The notes under the pieces are model-generated. The model was not told the DNA's origin and did no database searches. It saw only the letters and a program-made list of their open reading frames with translations. A stretch of 64,000 nt of DNA from Branchiostoma floridae (Eukaryota > Chordata > Leptocardii > Amphioxiformes > Branchiostomatidae). How positions within the stretch are numbered: the first letter of the stretch is position 1; every line of letters starts with the position of its first letter. Both the position numbers and the translations under genes were made by a program. Positions 47,541 through 59,480 of the stretch are shown here, piece after piece. The stretch spans positions 19,295,898 to 19,359,897 of the forward strand of contig NC_049983.1 of assembly GCF_000003815.2 (NCBI RefSeq), written 5' to 3'.

Positions 47541-50411
47541 TATAAGTGAACTCTGCAATGTTTTAAATTAGAGGATCATTTCTCAAATAGATGTAGATAC
47601 GGCTAATTACATCAGGCTGTTCCTGCCATTTGACATAATCCCATGTGAATTTGAAAACGCTGTAACGAGGGCATGTATTATTGTTAGATATCAGAAATCT
47701 ATCCCATAGACTTCGACTGTTAATCAATGATTGATCTAATATACGATGATGATCAGTATACTGTGCACCCTTAATAATTATTTGTTGTTTCTGTGTGCAT
47801 TTAAAGAATATCCATGTCACCTCTTCCCTTTGTACTCATTTTGACAATATGACAGCATGTCAGATGTGATAGTCACTAATTTCTTTCTTTCCATTATGCA
47901 AACATCCTCCTCATTAAACACCCACTACCTGTTGCAATATCCGAGGGCCTTCTTATTACTAACTGGGACTGTTTGGCCTTGAAACTATATCTGTGGCTGA
48001 ATCTGCCGCGAGCGGAGATTGAGAATCCACAGGTAGCTCGACACATTTCCCAGCTGATACGCATGGCTCAAAGACAATTTGGTGGTAATGTCCACCTAAT
48101 GTGCTAGTGTTGCACGTTATCCCCCGGATGTGAGTCATTACCCTCTGGGATGGAGCGGTGACCTGCCTTATGACAGGAGCTGCGTGGGAACAGAGGCTGC
48201 CTGCTAAGAGTAGGGGCGGGCGATTCTTCATTAGTCTGCCCACAAAATATGACGGAGCGGCACCAATAGTCCCGCAGCTGTCACGCTGCTGGTCTCTGGT
48301 GTACGTTATGAGTCAATCACAGCCTTTGTCAGGAGTGGGCGTAGATCACAGCCACACCTTTGAGTCGGACTGAAAGGTTGCCAGTTGAGAATCGCTCTGG
48401 TTGATGAGTGAACAAACGTCACTAACCCACCCACCTCCAGATTGCTTATACATTCTGTGGGATGAAACAAGAGTTGGTTTGTCTGAACAGAGGTGGGCAT
48501 TGATGAATAAAGAAAGAAGCCAGTAAGGTTGGAGAATAGGGAAGATTTGCACATTAAGATACATGTAATTGGAAAAAAGTAAGATTTCCACAGCCTGTTG
48601 CCTCTGAAGAATTTTGCTCCACTATGTCCCACAGTCAACAAGTTTATGCTGTACTTGTTGATTGCAAAAAGTTATAAGAGAGTCAAGCATATTTTTCACC
48701 TGAGAAAATCAACCCCATCACATTTGGGTGGGGCTCCTGAACCTGCAAAAATCTGATGAGCCAATCTCTGAAAATTATCTGCTTTCTCACACTGCATGCC
48801 GAATAGAATGACAGGCAAAGAAGGAGTGGGCTTGGTAGAAGTTTTAATGGTGCTTTCAAAAAGCATCAAAAACCATGTGGTGGGTGCGTGGGTGAAACAT
48901 TGAAGCTATAGTAAGAGTTGATCGAATAGCATGACCTGACGAACACAGCCTGTACTGAGCGTGGCTGACCTCCTAAGTGAGGCTTCTGATTTGGATCACG
49001 TGAGGCCGCTAATTTACTAAATAAAAATTTGATCTGCACTGAAATGCGTCTAATTGTGTGATGATTGAGAGAACACCGGGGGTACTACTGCCAAAAACTC
49101 GTAGACTCATTGACTGATTTATTTTTCTTAGCCTGATTAAATCTCGCTTATAGCAGCCCGTTAAACATCCGCCGGCCCCCTCTGCGGGGAGGGGCCATTT
49201 ATAGCCCTGGACAGCAGAGTTTGTGTTACACAGACTATTATTTTTCTGTGACAGGGACATAATGCCCCTTTTTGAATGCTGCAACTTGCAAATTTCTTTG
49301 CATACATCACAACCATACATTAGCATTAGGACTGCCCAAAATGATTCCGTAGCTCTTGTTGATTTCCAAGAACTGTAGCTTTAAACACCCACAACCTGAA
49401 CATATGCTGCACCTGACTAATAGGTTATATAGCTATGGGAGGAACAAAGCTAATATAGTGACTCATGCTTGTACAAATGACTTCTTAACTATGCCCATAG
49501 ACAGCTCTCGTATACTCTCACATGTAGTGTTCTGTGAACTCAAAGGAGATTAACTTTAAGCAGGAAACGTGGGTTGTTTGACTTTTTTTTGTGTGGGATG
49601 AAATGTGGGAGGTTGAAAGTTGATCTCATGTCTCTTACTTTAAAAGTTGCAACAAACTTAAAGTTTGATGTTGCCATTACTCTAACCGTACAACAGTGGA
49701 AGCTTTATTGATTTTCCCTTTCTGGACATGTATGGGGAAGATGGGCGAAAACATGTACAGTTAGAGTTTGAAGTTGCATGTTTTTATTACATATACATGC
49801 AGCCATTATGATACTTTGACATATTTGAAAAGGGATATAGGTATCCTTCCATCTTTACAGAGGATGGTAGCACTCTGTATGAAGTCACGGTGGTTGGCAG
49901 TGCCTACTGTGGCTTTGTAGGCCGATATGGGCATCGCATGTGTGCACAAAAAATGCTGTACTAGTACATACTTTTGAAGATGAGGAAAGTTAGACCAGGT
50001 CATGTATATCTATGCTACAAAGGACAAAAATTACTCCATATTTTAGGAAGCAGCATTTTTTCATAATGGCCACATTTACAGTTATGTGACACTCACACTG
50101 ACAAATCTTCAAGTAAATGATCAAACCCTGGGATGTGCATATGTGGGGCTAATATCCAGCTTTTTAACTGTTTGGGGGATACAGATCAATGGTACCGGTG
50201 AGGCTGTCATTGTGATAGGACCCGTGTACTCCTGAGAAAATCCACCCCATGATGCGTTCTGAGAAAGCGTGAGATTCCACGTATGATTGTGACTCAGTGA
50301 TTCAGTGATTCCGACTGGGACAGCCACTCCCACCACCTCTTCATTTCCCACTTGGGAGGGGAACTCATCTCAAGCTGACACGTTGGAAAATGTGCCAATT
50401 TCCTCCCGATT
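47541..50411. other. gene-free stretch
   Basis: The block 47990-48370 is repeat-free and GC-richer. A fragment with GAGTTTGTGTTACACAGACT at about 49210-49231 is repeated near 59883-59904. No gene supported. Confidence 0.35.
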
Positions 50412-50910
50412 NNNNNNNNNNNNNNNNNNNNNNNNNNNNNNNNNNNNNNNNNNNNNNNNNNNNNNNNNNNNNNNNNNNNNNNNNNNNNNNNNNNNNNNNN
50501 NNNNNNNNNNNNNNNNNNNNNNNNNNNNNNNNNNNNNNNNNNNNNNNNNNNNNNNNNNNNNNNNNNNNNNNNNNNNNNNNNNNNNNNNNNNNNNNNNNNN
50601 NNNNNNNNNNNNNNNNNNNNNNNNNNNNNNNNNNNNNNNNNNNNNNNNNNNNNNNNNNNNNNNNNNNNNNNNNNNNNNNNNNNNNNNNNNNNNNNNNNNN
50701 NNNNNNNNNNNNNNNNNNNNNNNNNNNNNNNNNNNNNNNNNNNNNNNNNNNNNNNNNNNNNNNNNNNNNNNNNNNNNNNNNNNNNNNNNNNNNNNNNNNN
50801 NNNNNNNNNNNNNNNNNNNNNNNNNNNNNNNNNNNNNNNNNNNNNNNNNNNNNNNNNNNNNNNNNNNNNNNNNNNNNNNNNNNNNNNNNNNNNNNNNNNN
50901 NNNNNNNNNN
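50412..50910. other. assembly gap, 499 N
   Basis: Unsequenced; a length other than 100 suggests an estimated gap. Frames across it are void. Confidence 0.99.
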
Positions 50911-52245
50911 ATGCAGCTTTAGGGAGGGAAAAGAATGATATAAAAAGACATCAAAATACACAAAATGTCAACATAAGATTCATGGGCATGACTTATATAT
51001 ATTTCTTGGTATACATTTTAACTTTTCGTTTCTTTAAACATCCCAGCCGGGCCCCGGTTTGGAAATGTGACCTAAGCCTTAGCAGGTTCTGGATGCTGCA
51101 AATAATCATGACCCAGATCTAGATGGATCAAACTTACAGTACATAATATTAACAGTTTGTGAGGTTTTCGTAAGGCATTGATTTCACACTACTGTAAAAC
51201 ATCACAATTACACATGGTGCAGATCAAACTTTAAGTTAAGCTTAAAGCTGAACAGCTCAACACCTAAGTACTGGCTGTAGATTTGGACAGATTTAATTGA
51301 TGCACTCACTCTGGGAAAGACCCCTACTCTTTTCGAGTAGTACCGGTATCGCAAGTTCTGCTACGTGGTCCAGGTGTGGTCCTCCTCAAACCAAAGCTAG
51401 GTACTCATCTACACCTGAGTGAAGTGAGGCAATTTCTGTATAGTGCCAAGGGCATAGCGTAAAAGTATATCTGACTCTAACTGAGGATGTCTGGCCTTTA
51501 AACCAAACACCCTCACGTTACGCTACGTGATGCCGCAGTTTGGCCAACCATAGGCCCTTGCGCTGGTATTGATGGCTTAGAACTGCTTGAGCCCTTGAAG
51601 TTTTGATAAACAGAGTTCCAAACCGGTTCTGGCACAGTGAGGAGAGAGTATTGTTGCACCAAGTTCATGTTTCCCTGTAGGTGTCAGCATGCGATGAATC
51701 CATACCGAGCCGACACCTACTTAATGACTCTCATCTGACATATCGCCTGTGTGCAGGAGTACCAGCATGACACGCAGCCTTTCCAGCTCCCCACTGGTAT
51801 TCAACAGCAGATGTATAATTAGACCCCAGAGGTATACTGTACATCATGGGGCGCCTAATCTGTGCAGGAGAAATCCGAAAATTTGAAGAAACAATCAATA
51901 AGATTTGTATGAGATATCATGCGAGGTCACCTGGATAAGGCTATACAGCAGGGACTTCTCTCGGCTTGAAGGGGTGTGGGACGGATACGATCTGAAGTCT
52001 CTCCATACTCTAGACATGAGGACATTGAACTTGACCACGAATAACTCTAGACGTTGATATATGTGTATAATTTTGTTTTTATTTCTGACATTAAAGTATA
52101 GACCAGAAAGAGTAGTGAAGAGGTTTGAGGGAGGGAAAACTTGCACTTGCCTGTAGGATAATGAAATAGTTTATATATGAAATATGCAAAACGTTTCTAA
52201 GATGAGAAATCCCCATAAGGTCCATCGTGCGCTTGATACGTTTCG
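50911..52245. other. gene-free stretch
   Basis: I see no gene or defined repeat here. Confidence 0.35.
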
Positions 52246-52320
52246 ATGCCTTGAATTACATGTTTCAATGCTTGAGTTACATGTTTCAATGCTTGAATTA
52301 CATGTTTCAATGCTTGAAAT
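52246..52320. repeat. 21-bp tandem repeat, about 3.5 copies
   Basis: The unit is ATGTTTCAATGCTTGAATTAC. Because the period is a multiple of three, the overlapping frame shows a repeated HVSMLEL peptide, which is not evidence of a gene. Confidence 0.9.
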
Positions 52321-55300
52321 AAGCTGTCAGAAAGACAATATTGGTAACGTTACTCGACCTGCATCCTTATAATACATGTATTTCATGGGTTCTTGAAACA
52401 AGATATACTTGAAATAAGTTTTCAAGAAAACCTTTTCACAACTGAGCATCAAGTCCAACTTGGTATTATGATAGGATCAACTATATCAAACAATAGAAAA
52501 CAAATCAACACCCATTTTTGTGGCATTGGCATGTTCTAGATTCCAAGTAGAATTATGCAGGTTATCTACCATTTGCCTTCGATTGTCATCCCTGATGGTA
52601 CGATGCCGTGCGGCTTGACGTCGGCACCACCGACAGCTGCATGCTTAAGTGTTGCAAGAAGGTGGCAGGGCCACCAATTTCCTCTCTGTCAAGATGCACT
52701 GCCGAGATATATGGTGCAATTTTGCATCGGATTAAGGTCCGCTCCTGTTGCGGTTGAGAAAGCCTGTTGATCTGATTGGAAGAAAGGGCAAAGTCACCCG
52801 TATATGTCAGTTTCACCAACTACTTCGGCAAGTAAAGGAAGAGTCTATTTGATATGACATTTGCCATGGTGAAGAATAAATCTCACTTGAGAAGGGAATT
52901 CTACCTTTGTAGAGTGATTGATTGTTCTCTGCCTTCTCTTCAATGTTGCCCGCATCGCTGCATGCAAATGTCTATGAGAAGGTAGTACTCTGAGTTGATA
53001 TGTGTTAGTGAAATGTGCAGCACCTTCTGAAAGGACGGTACATTATTTATTGGAGGGAGAGTACTCAAACATAAAAGAACAAGCTGTCTTATGTCAGTAT
53101 ATTTGTAAATCAAGCATTTTGGCAAACTGTCCTTTTTACGCTAAATTATAGTAAACAAGTTTGTGTTGGGGTGGGTGACCAAAAAAAATTTCGTTTGTAA
53201 CCGTTGAAGGTACCAAAAATTGCTTAGTGTGTTCCTGTTTGAAGCAATTACAAGCAAGGAATTCCCATTTCAATCTTAAATCCTTATACAAATCTTGAGT
53301 AGTATTTGTGGATTCCACTAAGAACACACAGCACACCTTTTGAAAACATGCAAATCCTTGTAGATACTTACAAATCTCTTAATAAATGTACACGAGTTAC
53401 ATTCAGGAGAAATACAAGCCCCTGGAGAGGCGCAAGGCACGATGAATACAAAATCAACCAAACACAAGAAGCTACATATAGGGAAGCCTTTTCCTCAGGA
53501 AATGTTGCCATGTCAAATCTGAATTACTACCTATCTTATGAGAAGTCCGAAGGAATTTATCCAAAGTGATTTTGATGTTTCCAAAAGTAGCTCAGATGTT
53601 CCAAACAGAATTTGTTTGGATTTGATGAGATTCATTTATCCTGCAACAGAAGAAGGGTCAAAATGTTATGTTTTCCATCTACATGTAATCAATACTGATA
53701 CTTTTTATCTCTATGTCATCACTAATCTTGAAAATTTACAGGTAAAATATCAGCATGCTTGTGAAATATCACATGTGTTTAACCCCCTTATCAGGTGTGC
53801 AACTCCCCTATCAGGACTATGTCAGAAAAAGAGGGAGAGTAGATAGAGAGAAAATCTTTAATGTCTTCAGAATTTTTCATTCTGTCACATTCTTAAGGAA
53901 TCTTTGGATAATCTTGAGTACAATTTTACCGTCTAAAGATGCAATTTAAGATAAACCCAAAAGGAGTATGAGTATGTACTTCAGGCTTCATAAATGGCAT
54001 CATGGTTCAGCTCACAAGAAGATAGTAGGTCTCATTTAGATCTCTATCATTTGTGCAAGAAGGTGGGAGTTATTTGACGTGGAGTCGTGACGTGAAGGCA
54101 GACTTAATAAAGGCTTCATGCACCCGTCCTAATTGGTTCCCAATAGTGCCGCACGACCAGACAAGAAAGACTCCCCTGTTGCTGTTAGACTAATGAGGGA
54201 CCGAGTGTTCAAGTCAATGACACTTAAAGGTCAGACAGAACATCAAAGATGGACAACAAGAAAATCAGCAATGACAGCCTTTGAAAGCTCGCCCACTCAC
54301 AGGAAATCTCCCTGGTGACTGTTGAAACAACATCCTTTCCCAGAAACATCTCTAGCTTTCCGTTCTCCAGATGACAAGGAAAGTTAAGTTGTAAGAAAGT
54401 TTGCTCCTCATCACTATGGACTCAATAATGAGGGGTTCTCCACTGAGGGTGTGGTTGATGGATGCCGGCTATTACTGCTTGACGTCAGTGTCTAGTTGTT
54501 ACCGTAACACTTCCTCCTTGGTGCCCAATTAAAGTCCAGAGTGCATCTTCTGATGAAAGCTTTCCTAGATAAGGGGGAGCCAAACTTGCAGTAATTTTGG
54601 GAAGTGACAGATCTTTTACTGCACATATATGTTTTATACTCACCATTTTCATGGGCTATATTGGTAAATACGTGGAATGTACCGTGCTTAAAGATTATCT
54701 ACTTGCATGCAACTGATATTTGAGTATAGTGAACAATAGTACCTTTTTGTGCAAGGGCTTTCAACAGATCTTCCTTGTAGGGGTAATAAGGTTTTTTTTA
54801 ATCTGACAAAAGGAGAATGATAATTGAACAATGCATTCTTTGACTTGATGCAAAATCTTACTTACAGTGAAGGCTTCTGTTTGAAAGGTCTCTTGTGCTA
54901 CCATTACTGTTGTTGCATTGTGGATGAGGTAAAATCTGACTAGTGACAAGATCCATTTATTTCCCTGTACTTAAGTGCCCCAGAATGCATTCAGCTGTGA
55001 AAACATGTATTGAAATACTATTCATTCTACCTGAATGGGCAGATTTGTGAGGCTTACCCTGGAATCTGTACCTGTTGCTGTGTTTCTACAGGCTGATTCA
55101 AAGTTTAAGTGGAGTATTTTAGAGGTTACAGTAGAACAATATTGACTACAGAAACATCATCTATTGGTCCTGTATGAATCAACTAATACCATGACAAACA
55201 TGGAAAATGGCACCTTTTGTGGCAAGTTGATTACACTTAGTGATAAGTCTTGATTTGTTTGTTTCAGGACCCTGTAATATCTGCTGCCTGATTCGTGGTT

Positions 55301-55419
55301 CCAGGTGTCTGAAATGCTAGATTTTTTGTCGCTCAAGTGCCTTCAGGGCTTGCAAGCAGTCTTAGTCCTGTCCCTGTTACTAATATGATTGTGCCACCTG
55401 TCTGTCTCAGTATATACTT
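52321..55419. other. gene-free stretch
   Basis: No gene supported. A CRE lies near 54480. Confidence 0.35.
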
Positions 55420-56670
55420 GATATTGGCTGACTGTCTTATCCTGTCATTTTCTGAATCTATCTGAATATTTGCTGCTACTGAATGTCTGGTGATGTCTGA
55501 CTGCCCCACCATGTCCTTAAAATGCTTTTGGAATGCCCCACTGCATTCTATATGTTTAAAATTAATGGCTGATCTGTCCTTCTTTTTGCTACACAGCTGT
55601 CCCACCCTGTCCTTGAAGCTTTTTGGCTGACCAATCCTTGTCCTTGATGCTGGAAAGCTGTCCCAACTGATCTTTTAATGCTTGTTGGCTTGTTAGGTCC
55701 CTTTCTTGGTGCTGAACAGCTATCAAACCCTGTCCTTGATGACTTTTATCTGTTCAATCCTTGTCCTCGGTGCTGAACAGCTGTCCTGCCATGTCCTAGG
55801 TGATGTCCGACTGTTTCACCATATCCTTGATGGTTTGGGACTATTTGGTTGCTTATCCTTAGTGCTGAACAGCTGATCACAATGTCTCAGGTGCTATCTA
55901 GATATCTCACCCTGTCCTTGATGCTTACTTTTTGTTTAGTCCATTTCCATAGTGCTAAACAGCTGTCTTCTTCTCTGATCTTGTTGCTTGCTGGCTGTCC
56001 AGTCTGTGTCCTTGGTGCTGACCAGCTGTCTCACCATGTCCCAGATGCTTGCTGGCTTTCCAGTCCTTGGTGCTGAAATAGCTGTCCCACCATGTCCCTG
56101 TTACTTGTTGGCTGTCCAGTCCTTGTTCTTGGTGTTGCCCAGCTGTCCCCCCATGTCCCTGACACTTGCTGGCTGTCCAGTCCTTGTCCTTGGTGCTGAT
56201 CAGCTGTCCCACCATGTCCCTGTTACTTGTTGGCTGTCCAGTCCTTGTCCTTGGTACTGAAACAGCTATACTGCCATGACCCTGATGCTTGCTGGCTGTC
56301 CAGTCCTTGTCACTGGTGCTGCCCAGCTATCCCACAATGTCCCTGATGCCTGCTGGCTGTCCAGTCCTTGTCCTTGGTGCTGAAACAGCTGTCCCACTAA
56401 GGCCCTGATACTTGCAGGCTGTAAGTCCATTTCCATAGTGCTAAACAGCTGTCTTCTTCTCTGATCTTGTTGCTTGCTGGCTGCCCGGTCTGTGTCCTTG
56501 GTGCTGACCAGCTGTCACATCATGTCTCTGACACTTGCTGGCTGTACAGTCCTTGTCCTTGGTGCTGACCAGCTGTCCCACCATGTCCCTGATGCTTGCT
56601 GGCTGTCCAGTCCTTGTCCTTGGTGCTGACCAGCTGTCCCACCATATTCCTGATGCAATATCACTGTCCC
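55420..56670. repeat. 61-bp minisatellite with higher-order structure
   Basis: The unit reads about AGCTGTCCCACCATGTCC, CTGATGCTTGCTGGCTGTCC and AGTCCTTGTCCTTGGTGCTGACC. Units are regular in the centre and decay toward the left edge. A ~90-bp segment at 55939 recurs at 56425, that is 486 bp or eight units later. Frames of 75-92 codons on both strands are by-products. Confidence 0.9.
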
Positions 56671-58919
56671 ATCCTGATAAGAAGAAATCAACTACATGAA
56701 TCAAATGTCTATTCAGCATATTTTCCTATCATCGTTCAATGTTTGAATGCATGAGAACAACCTGTAATGTTTCTTTATGATCCTCTTATATTCTCTTTTT
56801 ATTGCCATTGCATAATCTTTATCGGTGTTACTGTCATCGTCTTTATTGTTTTTATCCACTTGTTATCTGTAATGCTGTATATCTGAGGGAATCCTACTGA
56901 GAAATCACACAAGAATAATGATTTGCAGATTTGATAATGGGGAACATAGCATAGGCCTTTATATTCAATTAGTAGCTTTTTAGGCAATGCATGTACACAC
57001 AAGTGTCCCCATCTTTGCTTTCCCCTGAATACAGTGTTGAATATTTACAGCGAGTCTAGCCCATGATAGATGTTCTGAACCAGCCATCTGTGCTGATGAT
57101 TATTAGATGATAAAGCTTTGTGTTTCTCCATGGTAGGGTTACAGTTCACAGGCAGTGAACAAGCTGTGCCCCAAGTCTTCAACCCCTATATATCAACACG
57201 GTTTATCTGGCGCACTGGGGATTAATTTGTTGCTTTCCAACAGGCTGATCTTGAATGTACACTTATGTTTCATTATTATAATGTGCAAAATTGCTCATTT
57301 GTCATCTCCTGCTGATTCCTGGGAACAGGAACATCTTTGACTAATTTTTTCTGATTATTTTGCACATAGTGAGGAGCATTCTAGTTAGGCATAGCAAAAG
57401 AATGTTGTGTTTCCTGTTACTGTCTTGAATAAAATTAGGTTTGGTTGGTAGGGTATTATCTTCTTTCTTAAAGTTTACTTTTTAAAAAGATGTCGACCAA
57501 AGTGATCCAATAAATAAGTTTTATCAAAACATGTAAAACATATAAAAATGAAATGCATTCATTACACTGATATTTTCAACATCGTGTTGTAATTATCATA
57601 CAGATATACATTGAACAAACAAAAATGTACAACATGTATTTACTACAAATTCTTACTTCAGCTGGTCAAAGCCTTAATCTGAGTGTGAAGTAAAGGAAGT
57701 CATTGAATTTCATCACTCAGATGAAAAATGTTATGTCTTACCAGCGGTGCAAACAAAAAGGCTAGGGTCAGCAGGTTTTTGATTGGGTAACAGGAACCAC
57801 GGTGTATTTTTCCCTAGGCCTTATTTGAATTTCTCAATGTGCCCTCTCTATAAGTATTATAAGCTGCATATGAAGTGAATATGTTAAGCGACACAGGGGA
57901 GCAGACATTTCATGGCTATGACCAGCTGTGAAATGCCGCATTTCACATAAAGACACTTGTTGCAGACGTTACATTTGGCACATATATCTGGAATTAAAGG
58001 TATCCCTAAAATGCAACAATTGTACCAAATATTTTCTTGTAAGCCTCGGTAAAAGTAATTTTCATTTTCTGGGAGGGGTTTTGTCCAAGTCCTGGCATGT
58101 CATACCTAAACGTATTGATGAAAGAGTATGGAAAATTATAGCCTGATTTAACCGCGCTTCTCAGGCCCGTCATACTGCCGCGCCGATCAGCTTGGTGGGG
58201 AGTGGGTCTAAAACGCGGGAAGGCGCTTACCCGCCGGTTTTCCATATATGGATAATTACATGCAATAGTCATCCCCGCGCCGCACAGCCGGCTTTTGGTT
58301 GCTAGGGATCGGGTGGCGTTGCTATGCAGGTGATTGACATCGGCACGGGTCATATCTGTTGGCGATCTCTTTGATTTAGACGGGGAGAAGTTTCCCTTGT
58401 TATGCATGGAGAGGATTCGCGGTAAACACTGCATCATGTTGGTGGTTTATCATGTTTATACGTTCATGATCAAGCTCTATCCTTTACAAAACATGCACAT
58501 TACACTAGTAGTAGTAATTCACACAGGAACAAGAAGTGCGTCGATCTTCAAGAAATAAAACATTTTATCTAAATGGAGAGTTTGTCGTAATTTTTTTTTA
58601 CAAAATGAAGTGAACTGAAAGCATATATACTTTCGTTAGCAAATAACACAAATTCGTCAATACGAGCTTAACTTTGTGCATATTTTCACAATGGTATTTA
58701 TCAATGTTATTTTACGCTCCGATTTAGAAGTTTGCCCATAAAATATACAAAATGGTTACGGCATTCACGTTGTGCTACGATGTTACACAAGACGTTGATA
58801 AAAAGAAATGGAGTAAACCCACGAATTTCTCGGCAGAAATACATTCAAATTCATAGCGTCAAAGCGCTATATGTAAGGCGTTTTTTGTGAGCTACAAATA
58901 AATCGGAATCAAACCCTCA
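56671..58919. other. gene-free stretch with CpG-rich block
   Basis: 58140-58400 is CpG-rich and repeat-free, with short inverted patches; it is promoter- or enhancer-like. No gene supported. Confidence 0.35.
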
Positions 58920-59480
58920 TTACAAGAATTCGCCGCCGCCCCAGCGTACAATCAAATTTTCAAAATGGCGCCATCCCTCATCCCCTGCCTGTAGCTGTAG
59001 CTGCCGCATGATTCTCACATTATTTCTGCAATGCACGAAGCAAGGTAGGCAACCTTCAAGAGTCTGGCGATGTTTTTGTGTGAAAAGTTTGCGATCTTGA
59101 TTGTTCCATGGCGGGCGGGCGACTTCCAGAAACGTCTTCTTGGTGGAATGCGAGGCCGATTCGAGATTCGCTGACGTCCCTCCCGAATTCTCGCTGCCAA
59201 AATGCAACTTTCGCAATCTTGGTCCTGATTCCGGACTACTTGGGTGGTGGTTCCCGCTACGTTTTCTCTCGCTGCTCGCCGTCTGTATGGCTTTCTCGAC
59301 AGCAGTATCAAGTCTGTTGTTGTTGTCGTTGGGTCGGCAGTGTCCGCCAGATTTACGGCAGCCGTCAAGCGCGTTTTGAATTCACCGCGTCGGTACGCTA
59401 CTTGTTTATTATTCAGAACCACACGCACCGCCGGCGTGTATTCTATTTCTATTCATGTATTTTTCGGACTTTAGGCCTGT
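58920..59480 (+). promoter_or_regulatory. CpG-rich promoter-like block, possible first exon
   Basis: Strong local CpG enrichment, an AAAATGGCGCC motif near 58963 and CATGGCGGGCGG at the ATG 59108. All three forward frames stay open for over 130 bp, so none can be preferred. The 59108 frame starts MAGGRLPETSSWWNARPIRD and could end at the donor-like GTACGC near 59393. No protein is recognised, and the minus strand is also open. Confidence 0.3.

Noticed and set aside
50305-50961. Frames of 180-205 codons
   Set aside because: They consist almost entirely of the assembly gap.
55955-56719. Repetitive frames of 75-92 codons on both strands
   Set aside because: By-products of the 61-bp minisatellite.
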